Of a stretch of 64,000 bases of DNA, positions 1-11,229 are shown in pieces (positions within the stretch are counted from its first letter, which is position 1; the number at the start of each line of letters is the position of its first letter). Source of the DNA: Siphonodentalium dalli (taxonomy: Eukaryota; Mollusca; Scaphopoda; Gadilida; Siphonodentaliidae); contig CP136066.1 in the NCBI GenBank assembly GCA_032622095.1, positions 93,951,319-94,015,318 on the forward strand, given 5' to 3'. The notes under the pieces were generated by a model, which was not told the DNA's origin, did no database searches, and saw only the letters and a list, made by a program, of their open reading frames with translations. A program made the translations under genes and the position numbers.

Positions 1-99
1 GAATTGCTATGATACTGTTGGGGCAAACTGATGCTGTTAACAAAAAGTACCGTTATTTTTTTATTTTTTATTTTTCGCGGTATTCCGATAATCTGAACT

Positions 100-325
100 A
101 TTTGAACTTACTATGCGATTAGTGATGTTTGTTAAGAAATCACTGTTAAAGTTTTGTTTACATAACAATGGTTTCAACTTGTGAAATTTCATTATTGGTG
201 ATTTATCAATAATTAATATAAGAGCAAAATTTACCAATTTTTCCATGTTCTTCTTGGTGGTGATGTTTTTATAGACTTATCGTTTTTGCACATTTACCCA
301 CTGCGAAGGCCTTGATTTATTTTAA
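100..325. repeat. Dispersed family H, intact-looking copy
   Basis: Contains the recurring blocks AACTTACTATGCGATTAG, TTCTCCATGTTCTTCTTGG-like sequence and CATTTACCCACTGCGAAGGCC. The same order recurs near 20.1-20.3, 29.1-29.3 and, inverted or partial, at 16.4, 19.7, 24.0 and 47.9 kb. Its GC-containing end (AAGGCCTTCGCAGTGGGTA) is shared with the long palindrome at 50.56-50.93 kb. No coding potential is seen. The flanking 326-680 is simple AT-rich DNA with nothing recognisable. Confidence 0.6.
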
Positions 326-681
326 CAGATAGTAGCTTTGGATAAAAAGATTTCATATCAGCTTATTGCATTTACAGTCGAAAAAGGATTTCATTGCAAC
401 AAATCTTGTCCAATGCTTCATCATAAGTGATCACTGCTTTCATTGAAAAGTTCATAACCTCAACTGATCACAGCTATTGGCAAAAAATAATTTCTTCACA
501 ACTGTTTCTGCAAAAGGACGTCATTTCAACTGATTGCATTCATAGTTGAAGAAGGAATCATCACAACTAATCGCAGCCAATCACAAATAATCTAAGGGCC
601 TGAAAATTATATGACGATGGCCATGCAAAATATATTTTCCAGTTCTCAGGCCAAAACATTTTGAAAAGAATGCCCACATAT

Positions 682-793
682 TCACTGAGAGCTTTCTGAT
701 GAATGGCAACAAGCCATATTTTCGACTAAATCCTGAAAAATTACCCATATTTCTGCTGTGGTTAAGGAGTCGATTATTTAGGGAATTACTGTA
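682..793. mobile_element. MITE A half copy
   Basis: Only one arm of the fold-back element is present, from the loop-side GAGCTTTCTGATGAATGG block to the end GGGAATTACTGTA. The other arm is replaced by unrelated sequence. Confidence 0.75.
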
Positions 794-928
794 TCTAAAC
801 ATGGCTGTTCTGCACGATTCATGAATCAGTTTCATCCCAATTGAAGTTTACACTGATTTGCAGCTGTTATAATGCGAAAATTAATTATTTTCAAATTAGA
901 TAATCATTTTTCGTTCTGTCTTCACCAG

Positions 929-982
929 GCTCAGCTGGAAAACCTTCCTCGTTCCTATCACATGCACAATTTTATAGCTTGA
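929..982 (+). CDS. Candidate terminal exon, unknown protein
   Basis: A strong acceptor (TTTTTCGTTCTGTCTTCACCAG) precedes an 18-triplet open stretch reading AQLENLPRSYHMHNFIA and then TGA. The stop overlaps the first unit of the minisatellite. No upstream exon of this gene can be placed and no polyadenylation signal is evident, so this may be chance. Function unknown. Confidence 0.22.
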   Translation, partial: AQLENLPRSYHMHNFIA

Positions 983-1138
983 ATATATATTATTAATGAG
1001 AGACAGTCAAACTTTGATATAGAATATATATTATTAATGAGAGACAGTCAAACTTTGATAGAATATATATTATTAATGAGAGACAGTCAAACTTTGATAG
1101 AATATATATTATTAATGAGAGACAGTCAAACTTTGATA
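981..1138. repeat. 39-bp minisatellite, 4 copies
   Basis: Four almost perfect copies of a 39-bp unit (GAATATATATTATTAATGAG...AGTCAAACTTTGATA). The first two are separated by 2 extra bases. Confidence 0.95.
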
Positions 1139-1282
1139 AAAGTTAATTTGTTAGATTTCATGATTTGTTTTAACACAAATTGAGAACTTTTGTATCCGAA
1201 GTTTGACTGCATACATGAATTATACCCTGCTTCAACATTCCACTGTAGACTACCCTGGTAAGTTTCTACTACTCTTGGATTG

Positions 1283-1506
1283 AACCCTTTGTATACTAAA
1301 TACTTATTGACAAGTAGTTCCTTTAGGAAATGTTCAGATAATAAGTTCAACAAACGACTGTAGGTATAGGTCATTTGTTGAACTTATTATCTGTAAATTT
1401 CTCTCCAATAAATATGATTCCATCTGCACTTGTATTTGTATTGTCTGTTGTCTGCTTATGTTTTCTGAAAACCCCTGCAATGTATACTTTTTATATGCCC
1501 GTTTTA
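1283..1506. mobile_element. C4-type TTAA MITE (degenerate)
   Basis: Shows the C4 hallmarks: a CTTTxTATACTAAATACTxATTGAC end and a hairpin whose arms are AAATGTTCAGATAATAAGTT and its complement. It lies directly against the C1 element that follows, and the two share the TTAA. Confidence 0.7.
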
Positions 1507-2286
1507 ACCCTTTACCCAACAAAGCGGCCAAAAACGCCCAAATAAAGCTTCAACAACCTAAAATATCTTCGGTCTGTCTCAATAACACCATACAAATATG
1601 GATATCATTGGAACCGGTTCATTGACCACATTGTGATGGTTACAGTTATGCCCTGTGCCAATGCATTCTCTTATATATGCGAGTCGACCATAGGTCGCTC
1701 GCATATATAAGAGAATGCATTGGCCTAAAAAAGACTTTTTACCATTTTTTCTTACATTCTTTAACAATTTTATAATTTTTTCTTACATTTAAAAAAAAAA
1801 TTATATAGAGGATCTCACATGAGTTCCTATTTTATACGGAATTTATCAACCGAGTTCACTAAATTCGATTTGAGCCGAGGTTTACCGAGGCTCAAATAGA
1901 ATTTAGAGGACGAGGTTGATAAATTACGTATAAAATAGGACGAGTGTGAGATACCTTTTATCACATGATCAAATAAACCCGAAGCAACGCGAAATATTCA
2001 TCGAAAACAACAATCATAAACTACAGCGATCGCAAGTTATCTGAAGAACGCCGTGACGTCATCGCACGCGCTGATATTAAACGTGTCTATTACCGATAAT
2101 TATGAAACTGCTTTTATGGCCAAATTATGTGATAAAATATTTTTCTACATTCTTTGACAATTTTATCATTTTTAATATGTGTTAAGCCAATGCATTCTCT
2201 TATATATGCGAGGCGACCTATGGTCGACTCGCATATATAAGATAATGCATTGGCACAGGGCCGCGTTCTGTTGGGTAAAGGGTTAA
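1504..2286. mobile_element. C1-type TTAA MITE interrupted by another element
   Basis: Ends are TTAACCCTTTACCCAACA and TGTTGGGTAAAGGGTTAA. It contains the two characteristic hairpins with CCAATGCATTCTCTTATATA arms. About 320 bp of unrelated DNA (see 1796-2110) splits the inter-hairpin spacer. Confidence 0.85.
1796..2110. mobile_element. Inserted element with imperfect inverted repeats
   Basis: Sits inside the C1 element. Its left half is a palindrome (CTCACATGAGTTCCTATTTT against AAATAGGACGAGTGTGAG). The right part is GC-richer, with GCGATCGCAAG and GTGACGTCATCGCACGCG. No ORF. Family unknown. Confidence 0.55.
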
Positions 2287-2299
2287 AAAATGTTATTGG

Positions 2300-2627
2300 T
2301 CTTTCATGTCCATCCATTCGCTTTTTTTGGTTTCCTGATGATAACTTTGTAAGTCTGTACCGAATGGAATGAAATTTGGTATATGGGTTTTACTATCACA
2401 AAATAGAGGTCAAGTTTGAATTTGGGTTCCGACTGCCAATTTTCAGAATTTTGTCCCTTTTTGTTGGAAACTCAATTTTCAGTTCCAGATGATAAGTTTT
2501 AAAGTCTGAACTGAATGGAATGAATTTTGAGCCCTGTGTTTGCACCATCACATCGGATGGTCCTTTGTTCAGGTCTACATTTTGGACAAACCACGGGTGT
2601 CTTGCCATGCCCTAGCGATGCTCTTGT
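2300..2627. repeat. Dispersed family E
   Basis: Carries TGGAATGAAATTTGGTAT, a GGGTTCCGACTGCCAATTTT-like block and the end CCATGCCCTAGCGATGCTCTTGT. Related copies occur at 8165-8312, 11230-11330, 11565-11885 and, inverted, 34075-34520. Several copies run into each other. Non-coding. Confidence 0.65.
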
Positions 2628-2639
2628 TTCAAGATACGG

Positions 2640-2830
2640 GCGGCCATTGTGATGGGTATAGCTGTTAAAATAGTCACATCCGCTAAAACCGCCATAAATA
2701 GAAAGAATATTATATAATAGACAGATGTTCTTATACAAATCATACATATTGCGTAGATTGCATGTTATTGTCATGTTTGTATGTTTTGTTATCAACAAAC
2801 ATCAAAACCATTTGTTTATAGACAAACACT
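2640..2830. repeat. Fragment of the long palindromic family I
   Basis: Matches one arm of the 50.56-50.93 kb palindrome (GTTAAAATAGTCAC, ACCGCCATAAA, GCATGTTATTGTCA). Only one arm is kept. Confidence 0.55.
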
Positions 2831-3009
2831 CTGAACTATCGGATCGTCCAATGAAAATGTTCCGTTGCTCTGTGGAAGGCCAAGATAAAATTATTGGCGC
2901 AATCAACAATCGCATTCAAATCGGGCCAAATTTTATATTAATCGACACCTTTTACCTGCTGTCTGTTCAAAATCCAGCTAATCCATGTTATTTCATGAAT
3001 GGGAAATGA

Positions 3010-3546
3010 TCAGACAGAAAATGTGTACATAATATAATTGTTCTTGCAAAGAGATGAATAGACGACAGCCAGACGAAATGATAATACAAGTGCAGAAGAA
3101 TTCATATGGTCGTTTGTTTAACCCTTTACCCAACAGAACGGTCCTGTGCCAATGCATTCTCTTATATATGCGAGTCGACCATAGGTCGCCTCGCATATAT
3201 AAGAGAATGCATTGGCTTAACACATATTAAAGAAAAAATGGTAAAAAGTGTTAAAAAAAAGTTTTTTTTAGGCCAATGCATTCTCTTATATATGCGAGGC
3301 GACCTATGGTCGACTCGCATATATAAGAGAATGCATTGGCACAGGGCATAACTGTAACTATCACAATGTGCTCAATGAGCCGGTTCCAATGATACCCATA
3401 TTTCCATGGTTTTATTGAGACAGACCGAAGATAATTTAGGCTGTTAGGGCGTTTCTGGGCGTTCTGTTGGGTAAAGGGTTAACTTATTATCTGAACATTT
3501 CCTATGGAATAACTACTCATCAATGATTAGTTAGTATAGAAAGGGT
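3010..3546. mobile_element. C4 MITE carrying a nested C1 element
   Basis: The C4 sequence is interrupted at a TTAA in its central hairpin by the complete C1 copy at 3115-3481. It resumes with CTTATTATCTGAACATTTCC and ends TATAGAAAGGGTTAA. Confidence 0.8.
3115..3481. mobile_element. Complete C1-type TTAA MITE
   Basis: About 365 bp, flanked by TTAA on both sides, with ends CCCTTTACCCAACAGAACGG and the complement. Two internal hairpins (about 65 bp each) share AATGCATTCTCTTATATATG arms. The loops CGACCATAGGTCG and CGACCTATGGTCG are complementary, so the second hairpin is an inverted copy of the first. The TTAA target is typical of piggyBac-like elements; the family assignment is inferred. No transposase is present. 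Confidence 0.85.
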
Positions 3547-3647
3547 TAAGAAAATTTTGTTTTAGGTTCCTTTATGATGCCACTATCTATAATGAGGGTC
3601 AATACTGGCAGATCATGAATCTAATTTCTTTGATGCTAGATGTTGCT

Positions 3648-3915
3648 TAACCCTTTCATGACGGGAGCTGCGTTGGTGCAGCATTAAAGATCCTGTGCCA
3701 GTGCATTCTCGTATATATGCGAGTCTCCCATAGGGAGCCTCGCATATACAAGAGATTGCACTGACTTACAAGGTCAAGGTAAATATTGTTAGGCCAATGC
3801 ATTCTATTATATGTGCGAGACTCCCTATGGGAATAATTATTCAATTATTTTTCAATAAGAATGCATTGGCACAGTGTTTTCGCTAAATTTCAGGACGCTC
3901 CAGTCATGGAAGGGT
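3648..3915. mobile_element. C2-type TTAA MITE
   Basis: Begins TTAACCCTTTCATGACGGGA and ends TCCAGTCATGGAAGGG. Two hairpins again use CCAATGCATTCT-like arms, but the loops are CTCCCATAGGGAG, unlike C1. The right TTAA has decayed. Confidence 0.8.
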
Positions 3916-4519
3916 TTTGTAATATCTGAGAGAGAAATCATGACAAAATATCCATTAGTACTAGCAATAAAATCCATTATTATGTCGATCAAACATACTG
4001 CTTCATTCACTTCATCAAAGATTGATGCAGGTCAGTGAATTTTATGGACATAATACAGTAACTATTCTACCGGTACATCAACAAACATGGTGATCTTATC
4101 AGCTAGGAGGTTTGATAAATTCATCTTAAGAAATGAACTGTGGGATTGTGAGTTATAACGTTATGTTCTGTGTTGATGTAGATGTTATGATTATGACGTT
4201 GATTATATTGTTCCTTTACCTCTCCCGTCTGTCTAACTGCACACTGTCACACCCACCTCTTCATTCAGAAGGACTCGTCAAAAGATTGTGAGAGACATTA
4301 ACCAGATTCAAATTATATCACACGTAACTTCTTATGTCTATAGTGAGGAATATAATCCAATGAGTTATCCAATGCTTTGTGTGAATACTGGGTCCTAATT
4401 TCAAGCAACAAATATAAATACTGTTCTGAAGCACCTCCCTTATCACCAAAAAGAGGACCTTCATTTTTTTCCAAAATTTTCAGAGTTCAAAATTCATTCT
4501 CAAATTTATCTATACTAGT
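3916..4519. other. No recognisable feature
   Basis: AT-rich unique-looking DNA without a supported exon or repeat end. Confidence 0.5.
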
Positions 4520-4521
4520 TA

Positions 4522-4721
4522 CAGTAATGCCCTCAAATAATCAACTCCTTAACCACAGCAGAACTATGGTCATTTTTCAGGATTTAGTCAGAAATATGGC
4601 TTGCTGCCATTCATCTGAGAGCTTTCCGATGAATGGCAACAAGCCATATTTCCGACTAAATCCTGAAAAATTACCCATAATTCTGCTGTGGTTAAGGAGT
4701 CGATTATTTAGGGAATTACTG
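4522..4721. mobile_element. MITE A (Tc1/mariner-like fold-back)
   Basis: Representative description. The element starts CAGTAATGCCC and ends with the complement, lies between TA dinucleotides, and is almost one continuous palindrome: each ~100-bp arm carries CTCCTTAACCACAGCAGAAT, CAGGATTTAGTCGGAAATATGG and GCCATTCATCGGAAAGCTCT blocks around a few-base loop. TA targets plus CAGT ends are the signature of Tc1/mariner MITEs. About 27 copies are scattered here, full copies being about 200-215 bp. Short ORFs in them are by-products of the palindrome. Confidence 0.9.
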
Positions 4722-4729
4722 TATTTGAA

Positions 4730-5220
4730 ATTGAGATAGGTTTCTGTTTAAGAATTATTGGTTGAAAGGCATTGGAGGATTTATTCTATACATTGCTTGG
4801 AAAATTTTAGGATTTTTGACATCCATTAATTTCTAGAAATAAAAATAAATAGCCTCCAACCTTCATCCAATTTCCCATATGTAATTGCCTGAGAACACAT
4901 TTATTTAATTTTAATGGCCTTATTCTCCTGTGTTGGTAGACCGAACTTGGATATGGACTTAGCGACTATGAAATAGAGTATATGGAGGCATGTTTTCCCT
5001 TTGGAGGCTTTTCACAAGGATTGTTTGGGGAGATCTCATAACTACTTTAGAGTTTCTCAAAAAGAAAAAATTCCTAATAAATCATGAAAATTATCCTTAT
5101 TTTCAAAAAAATTTCAGATAAGTTTTGAGATCATTCCTCATGGTCTATAGACTCACATGTAAATGACTCTGGGTAATGACTCAAAAACAGAGAGCGACTT
5201 CAGACTCCCCCCACACAGCT
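4730..5220. other. No recognisable feature
   Basis: AT-rich DNA, no supported exon. Confidence 0.45.
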
Positions 5221-5226
5221 ACTGTA

Positions 5227-5346
5227 TCCCACCCCTCACAGCAACTCCATGCCACACCGATGCCCATCCCACCCCTCACAACAACTCCATGCCACACCGA
5301 TGCCCATCCCACCCTTACAGGAACTCCATGCCACACCGATGCCCAT
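5227..5346. repeat. ~40-bp minisatellite, 3 copies
   Basis: Three C-rich units containing CAACTCCATGCCACACCGAT and GCCCATCCCACCC. The reading frames through it come from the repeat and are not a gene. Confidence 0.9.
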
Positions 5347-5519
5347 TTGACTGATTAAACTTATAAATTATCACCATCACAAATTAATTTGTTCTTTTTA
5401 CCTCGATCATGAACTTCCTGAAATTGTTACAGTACATAGATTAAACAGCATCTGCTAGTTTGTGTGGTATCATTGCTTTTGAATTGTAATCACTCAATTA
5501 ACAACAGTTTATTTTCTTT

Positions 5520-5736
5520 TTACAAAACCCTGTGCCAATGCATTCTCTTATATATGCGAGTCTCCCATAGGGACCCTCGCATATATAAGAGATTACATTG
5601 GCAAACCTTGACCTTGTAAGCCAGTGCATTCTCATATATACGAGGCTCTCTATGGGGGGACTCGCATATATTAGAAAATGCACTGGCACAGGATCTTAAA
5701 TGCTGCACCAGCGCAGCTCCCATCATGAAAGGGTTA
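5520..5736. mobile_element. C2-type TTAA MITE, left end lost
   Basis: Two CTCCCATAGGG-looped hairpins followed by the C2 end (GCTCCCATCATGAAAGGGTTAA). The left TTAACCCTT end is missing. Confidence 0.75.
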
Positions 5737-5782
5737 AATTTAAATTGCTAGAGTTGTTAATCTTAGACAATAGTGTCAACTT

Positions 5783-6023
5783 CTTAACCCTTTGAGTGCC
5801 AGGGGCCGATCTTATCGGCTCTAAACCTACAAAATAGAGTCTGTTAAAGAATATAAGAATAAATTATTAAAATTGTGAAAGAAAAAAAATAAACAAAAAT
5901 TGTTAGGCCAATGCATTCTCTTATATATGCGAGGCGACCTATGGTCGACTCGCATATATAAGAGAATGCATTGGCACAGGGTCTATGGGTTGATACAAAA
6001 ATTGACCTGGCACTCAAAGGGTT
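5783..6023. mobile_element. C3-type TTAA MITE
   Basis: Starts TTAACCCTTTGAGTGCCAGG and ends CCTGGCACTCAAAGGGTTAA. It contains a GCCGATCTTATCGGC hairpin near the left end and a single AATGCATTCTC hairpin of the C1 type. A second, decayed copy is at 35492. Confidence 0.85.
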
Positions 6024-6191
6024 AAAGGGAGACTGACAAACTGTACATAAATCCAGCCATTTATGGGGCCGTCTCTTACTCTATACAATATGCAACAAAT
6101 GAATGAATTTGAGTCGGGGATGAGTGCAAAATACACTCATGTACTCTATGAGTGATGTAAAACAACATGGTAATTATGATGAAAATTAGTA

Positions 6192-6610
6192 AATGGCTTA
6201 ACCCTTTACCCAACAGAACGGCCCTGTGCCAATAGAAAATTAGTAAATGGCTTAACCCTTTACCCAACAGAACGGCCCTGTGCCAATGCATTCTCTTATA
6301 TATGCGAGTCGACCATAGGTCGCCTCGCATATATAAGAGAATGCATTGGCTTAACACATATTAAAAATGATAAAATTGTCAAAAGAATGTAGAAAAATAT
6401 TATAAAAATTGTTAAAAACTAAGAAAGGCCAATGCATTCTCTTATATATGCAAGGCGACCTATGGTCGACTCGCATATATAAGAGAATGCATTGGCACAG
6501 GGCATAACTGTAACCATCACAATGTAGTCAATGAACCGGTTCCAATGATATCCATATTTGTATGGTGTTATTGAGACAGACCGGGCTGTTGAAGCTTTAT
6601 TTGGGCGTTT
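6192..6610. mobile_element. C1-type TTAA MITE with duplicated left end
   Basis: A 54-bp segment spanning flanking DNA and the left terminus is tandemly duplicated (6181-6234 and 6235-6288). Both hairpins are present. The right end is decayed and lacks the GGGTAAAGGGTTAA terminus. Confidence 0.8.
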
Positions 6611-7140
6611 TTGGCCGTTTTGTTTTGTTTTGGCCTTTTACTTATTTTCATTCAGGTTGTAAATATACATGGTTCTTTGTGAATGCGAGTGTGTTTAACT
6701 CTCATTCTTGACTGATTAATTCTTTTATTGGATATGTTCTGTTGAGTATAGTAGATGTCCCCATTAATGGCTGGATGTAGGTACAGTATCCCTTTAATGA
6801 GACTGTTTTATTAGATAGTTGTTTTTTTTTATTCAGCCTTTTTTTCTGCAATGCATTAATATTACATTGATTTTTGAATTGTCTTGAATCACATATCCTT
6901 TCCAGGGCATACTTATTTCCACCCACCCTTATTTTACATGTTTTATATTATATGTGGTTCCATGCTTTGTGAAGTATAAACAATTTTGTGATATGGGAAT
7001 TAAAATGTGCACCAGATATGTCGATTATTAAAACAGGTCTTGCTGACTGAAATTAATGTCTTTTTATTCCACCCTTGGGATTTGGTTTGTCAAAAATTTA
7101 TTAGAAGTGGAAGTTTTTACATGGCAGTTTAATCCTTTCT
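6611..7140. other. No recognisable feature
   Basis: T-rich DNA without a supported exon. Ends at the first satellite-like array. Confidence 0.45.
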
Positions 7141-7160
7141 TTAGGGCGTGCCAAAAAGTT

Positions 7161-8097
7161 AAATCCAAGATGGCTGCCAGTGGCCATGTTTTATGGCTGA
7201 ATTACCCCAAAATGACTCGTTCCCATCTACATACCAATGTTAACACCCATGACAAATTTCATGATCCGACCAAAGGTACGACCTGTAGCCCATGCCAAAG
7301 GATTTAGTCATGCAAAGATTAAGATCCAAGATGGCTGCCGCTGAACATGTTTTATGGCCGAATGACCCCAAAATGACTCGTTCCCATCTACATGTCAATA
7401 TTAACGTCCATGACAAATTTCATGATCCGACCAAAGGTACGACATGTAGCCGTTGCTCATGTATAGAGTAAAATCCAAGATGGCTGCTGGCGGCCATGTT
7501 TTTTGGCCGAATGACCCCAGAATGACTCTTTCCCATCTACATGTCAATATTAACATAATCTACAAATTTCATGATGATCAGACAAACAGTACGGCTTGTA
7601 GCCTGTGCTGATGGATTGAATTTTGAAATCCAAGATGGCCACTGACAGCCATGTTTTATTGCCGGATGACCTCAAAATGACTCGTTCCCATTTACATGTC
7701 AATGTTGACAACCATGACAAATTTCATAATGATCCGACCAAATGTACGACCTGTAGCCCATGCCACAGGATTTAGTCATGCAAAGAGTAAAATCCAAGAT
7801 GGCTGCTGGTGGCCATGTTTGTTTGACGAATGACCCCAAAATGACTCGTTTCCCATCTACATGTCATTGTTAACAACCATGACAAATTTCATAATGATGA
7901 GACATACAATACCACCTGTAGCATGTGCTAATCTATTGAATTTTGAAATCCAAGATGGCCACTGTCAGCCATGTTTTTTTGCCGAATGACCCCCAAAATG
8001 ACTAGTTCCCATCTACATGTCAATGTCAACAGCTATGACAAATTTCATAATGATCTGACCAAAGGTACGACCTGTAGCCCGTGCTAAAGAAAATTGT
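7161..8097. repeat. Satellite-like array D1, 6 units
   Basis: Units of 150-162 bp start at about 7161, 7322, 7472, 7629, 7791 and 7949, each with ATCCAAGATGGC, GGCCATGTTTT, a GACCCCAAAATGACT block, TTCCCATCTACATG, GACAAATTTCAT and GTACGACCTGTAGCC. The array ends with GAGCTAAAAA. The same unit forms arrays at 52.0, 58.9 and 62.6 kb. Apparent ORFs keep the repeat periodicity and are not supported as genes. Confidence 0.9.
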
Positions 8098-8164
8098 TGA
8101 AAGACATACGGAAGACGGATACCAAGCCATGGCAATATTGAGCTAAAAACGGCCTTATTATATG

Positions 8165-8312
8165 AGTGTTTCTGTCTGTCCATCCATTAGCAGTTTTGAT
8201 TTCCAAATGATAACTTTAGTTTGGGTTATTTTATCGGAACCAAATTTGGTATGTTGAGTTATCCAGACCAATATTAAGGCCAAGTTCGATTATGGGTTCG
8301 GTCCGAATATTT
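8165..8312. repeat. Family E fragment
   Basis: Matches the TGATAACTTTAGTTTGGGT and AACCAAATTTGGTATG blocks of family E. Confidence 0.5.
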
Positions 8313-8700
8313 TTAGCTCACCTGAGACAAAGTCTCAGGTGGAGCTATAGTCATCACTCCTCATCCGTTGTCCGTCCGTCAATCCGTCAACAATTCTTTA
8401 AACTTCTTCTCCTCTGGAACCATAAGACCGAATGGGTTCATATTTGGTGTGGATGTTCCCCAGGTGACTCGCATTCAGATTTTTCAAATGAGTTTACTGG
8501 GTCTAATAGTTGCGAAGCCAGGGCCATAACTCTTTCCCTCCATAGTAATTCTTTTAAACATCTTCTCAAATACCATCAGGCCAAATGGATTCATATTTGG
8601 TATGAAGGATCCTTGGGTGACTGGGGTTCAGATTTGTTCAAATGAGGTCACTGGGTCAAATGTGGGCGAGGCCAGGGACATAACTCCAAAAAATATTTAA
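8313..8700. repeat. Dispersed family G
   Basis: Opens with the palindrome CACCTGAGACAAAGTCTCAGGTG, then degenerate ~150-bp units (TTCATATTTGGTxTGxAxG, GGTCACTGGGTC, CCAGGGCCATAACTCTTTCC). This kind of repeat is common in bivalve genomes (general knowledge). Confidence 0.6.
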
Positions 8701-8744
8701 AAAAAAGAAAGTTATTATTTAACTCCATGGTCAATTATATATAT

Positions 8745-9620
8745 ATACTAGCAGGTGACCCGACTTCGTCCGGGCTTTGACCTTGAATTGACCATTTTGA
8801 AGGTCAAGGTCAGGTTGGGGTAACGATTTGACCCGTCCAAAACACTCCCCCGACAAAAGTATCCCCAGGTATCAAATTTCGTCGAAATCCGTTAATTTTT
8901 AAATTAAATTTGAGTTAATTCTGCCTTTTTAATCAAGAGAAATGATGGTACCCGTCCCGTGATGGTACCCATCCCTAAAAGAGGTACGTTTGTGGGTACC
9001 CGTTTCAAGGTGAAGATCACCTCGGGCGGAAAACTTACCGGATGAAAATTTCCCCCGTTCCTTGGAACACCTAGGAAAATTTCGTCGAAATCCGCCAGTT
9101 TTACCCGATTTGACCTTGAATTGATCATTTTCAAGGTCGGTCGGGGTCACAATTTAACCCATCCATGAGACTTCCCGTGTGTAGCAAGTTTGAGCTCAAT
9201 CGTTTCAGGTCTATAAAGGACACACACATATATATCATTTGTGGGTACCCGTTTCAAGGTGAAGATCACCTCGGGCAATTCCTAGGAAGCCCTAAGTACG
9301 TAAGAATGACACAACACGCTCATGTCTGGATACAGTCACGCTCACGTGTGGACCCAGACGTAAGAATCACATTAGACGCATACACTCTTTATCAACGACA
9401 CTGCGGATACGAACGCTCTTTAACTATCAACGCGATTAACCCCACCGTGCCAATGGCGGTCATTTTTGTGACTGGGAGTGGAGAATGGGTGCTCTGAGCT
9501 TCTCCAAAACGGCGGTAAACACTGCCTGTGGCTTTTTAACCTTAGATTGGAAGTTTGAGCTCAATCGGTCCAGCCGTTTTCCTGGCCATAGCTAACAGAC
9601 AAACAACAAACAGACAGACA
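8745..9620. repeat. Retroelement-like repeat with terminal microsatellite
   Basis: Begins CTAGCAGGTGACCCGACTTC and ends with GCCGTTTTCCTGGCCATAGC followed by CAGACAGACAGA. This general layout marks the 3' ends of several invertebrate retroelements (Penelope or RTE-like; not resolved). An internal ~60-bp segment (GTGGGTACCCGTTTCAAGGT) occurs twice. No reverse transcriptase is detectable. Confidence 0.4.
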
Positions 9621-9637
9621 GAAGTCCCAAAATATAT

Positions 9638-9640
9638 AGT

Positions 9641-9672
<32 letters not shown>
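9638..9672. repeat. (AT)n microsatellite
   Basis: About 16 AT dinucleotides. Confidence 0.95.
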
Positions 9673-9675
<3 letters not shown>

Positions 9676-9989
9676 AGTGACCCCTGGCCCTTTACTCAAG
9701 TTTACTGCTTCTGCCACCTGGTCCCAAAAACAGAGAATCATTAATAAGAAGCATTTACTTTGGCTCTAACTGTATGCCGGGTATGCCTACAGATGTCAAG
9801 CGAAATCTGACATTTTTATAAACATTCCCTGGAGATCTGCTAGAGGTCATTAATTCCCAATTACAACAACAATCTATCATGTGTATTGTTCAAATCTTTC
9901 AACAGGACATTTAACACTCACACATCCACCACTTCACTAGAACATATTTGGCAAACTTGAAAAGTGTTTTTTTAAAGAACCACCAGCTC

Positions 9990-10700
9990 TATTTAGCTCA
10001 TATTTAATATTGAGGCTCTTTTGGTGATTGTGATTCAGATTTGTTCAATCAGGGTCACCAGGTCAAGTAGGTGCAAGGCCAGCTACATTACTCTTTCTCT
10101 CCATAGTAATTCATGATATGTCTTCTATGCAAGAATCAAATGGCCTATTTTGCTTATATTTGGTATGAAATTACCTTGGGTGACAGATTTGTGAAAATGG
10201 GATCACAAAGTCGAATAAGGGCAGAGCCAGAGATATAACTATTTCACCACATAGTAATTCTTAAAATATGTTTGCAAGAGCCAAGAACTAGTTGGCTTAT
10301 TTAGCATGGAATATTCTTGTTTGACTGCAATTCAGATTTTTTTTTAATGGGGTCACCTGGTCAAATAGGGGCCAAGCGAAGGACAGTTTTCCTCTTAATA
10401 TGCTTCCTTCACAAGGACCATCAGGTCTATTTTACTGATATTTAGTATGAAGGGTCCTTTGGTGTCTGGGATTCAAATTTATTCAGATGGGGTCACCGGG
10501 TTAAATAGGGTGGGACCAGGGACATAACTGTATGTCTCTATAGTAATACTTAAAATGTCTTCTCAAGAGAGGGTGGACTATTTAGCTTACATATAGTATG
10601 GAGGATCCTTTAGTGGATTCAGATTTGTTAACATGAGGTCAACCTGTTAAGAAATGACGGGGCTATGGGGACTTAACACTTTTGTGTCCAATAAAATCAT
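9990..10700. repeat. Family G, degenerate tandem units
   Basis: Four to five decayed ~150-bp units with GGTCACCxGGTCAAATAGGG and CATAGTAATTCTTAAAATxT blocks. No coding potential. Confidence 0.55.
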
Positions 10701-10952
10701 TAAAATACAAAATTCATTAAAACATCTACCTGGGAACTACCTGACTGATTAATCTGACATACATGTATGGGGTTTGGGTCCATGGATAATTGGGCTTCAA
10801 ACATGTCTAAATGGTTTTATATAAAGGCGCTTGTGAGATTGGAAATTTCTAACAATTGAGAAAGTTTGAGATGTCGGTTGTGAAATTCCAACCTAAGACT
10901 TGGGAGTCTGGAGCCCGGTCGGGAGGGGACTTGTTGAGCTGGAGGAGGGGAG

Positions 10953-10955
<3 letters not shown>

Positions 10956-11001
<46 letters not shown>
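10956..11001. repeat. G46 homopolymer
   Basis: An uninterrupted run of 46 G, preceded by a G-rich purine stretch. Confidence 0.95.
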
Positions 11002-11002
<1 letters not shown>

Positions 11003-11229
11003 GATCAGTAGTGTACAGTTGGTAATTTCAAGGTAGATATTCAGCGATCTACATGCATGAAGCCTCTCCAGCCACATATTCTGTTTAGATCTACTTCTTT
11101 TAAAGTGATTATGAAAAGTTCTGACTGTTGTGGTCTCCAGTCCCAGTCTTATCAGTCTTTGCAGTCTGGTGAGCGACCCCACAGTCTTTGACTGTCTTGT
11201 TTAGTGTGACTTATGGCTCTTTTCGAATT

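Noticed and set aside
8292-8645. 117-codon ORF
   Set aside because: Lies within dispersed family G and its palindromic start.
10817-11182. 121-codon minus-strand ORF with a poly-Pro stretch
   Set aside because: The proline run is just the G46 homopolymer read on the other strand.
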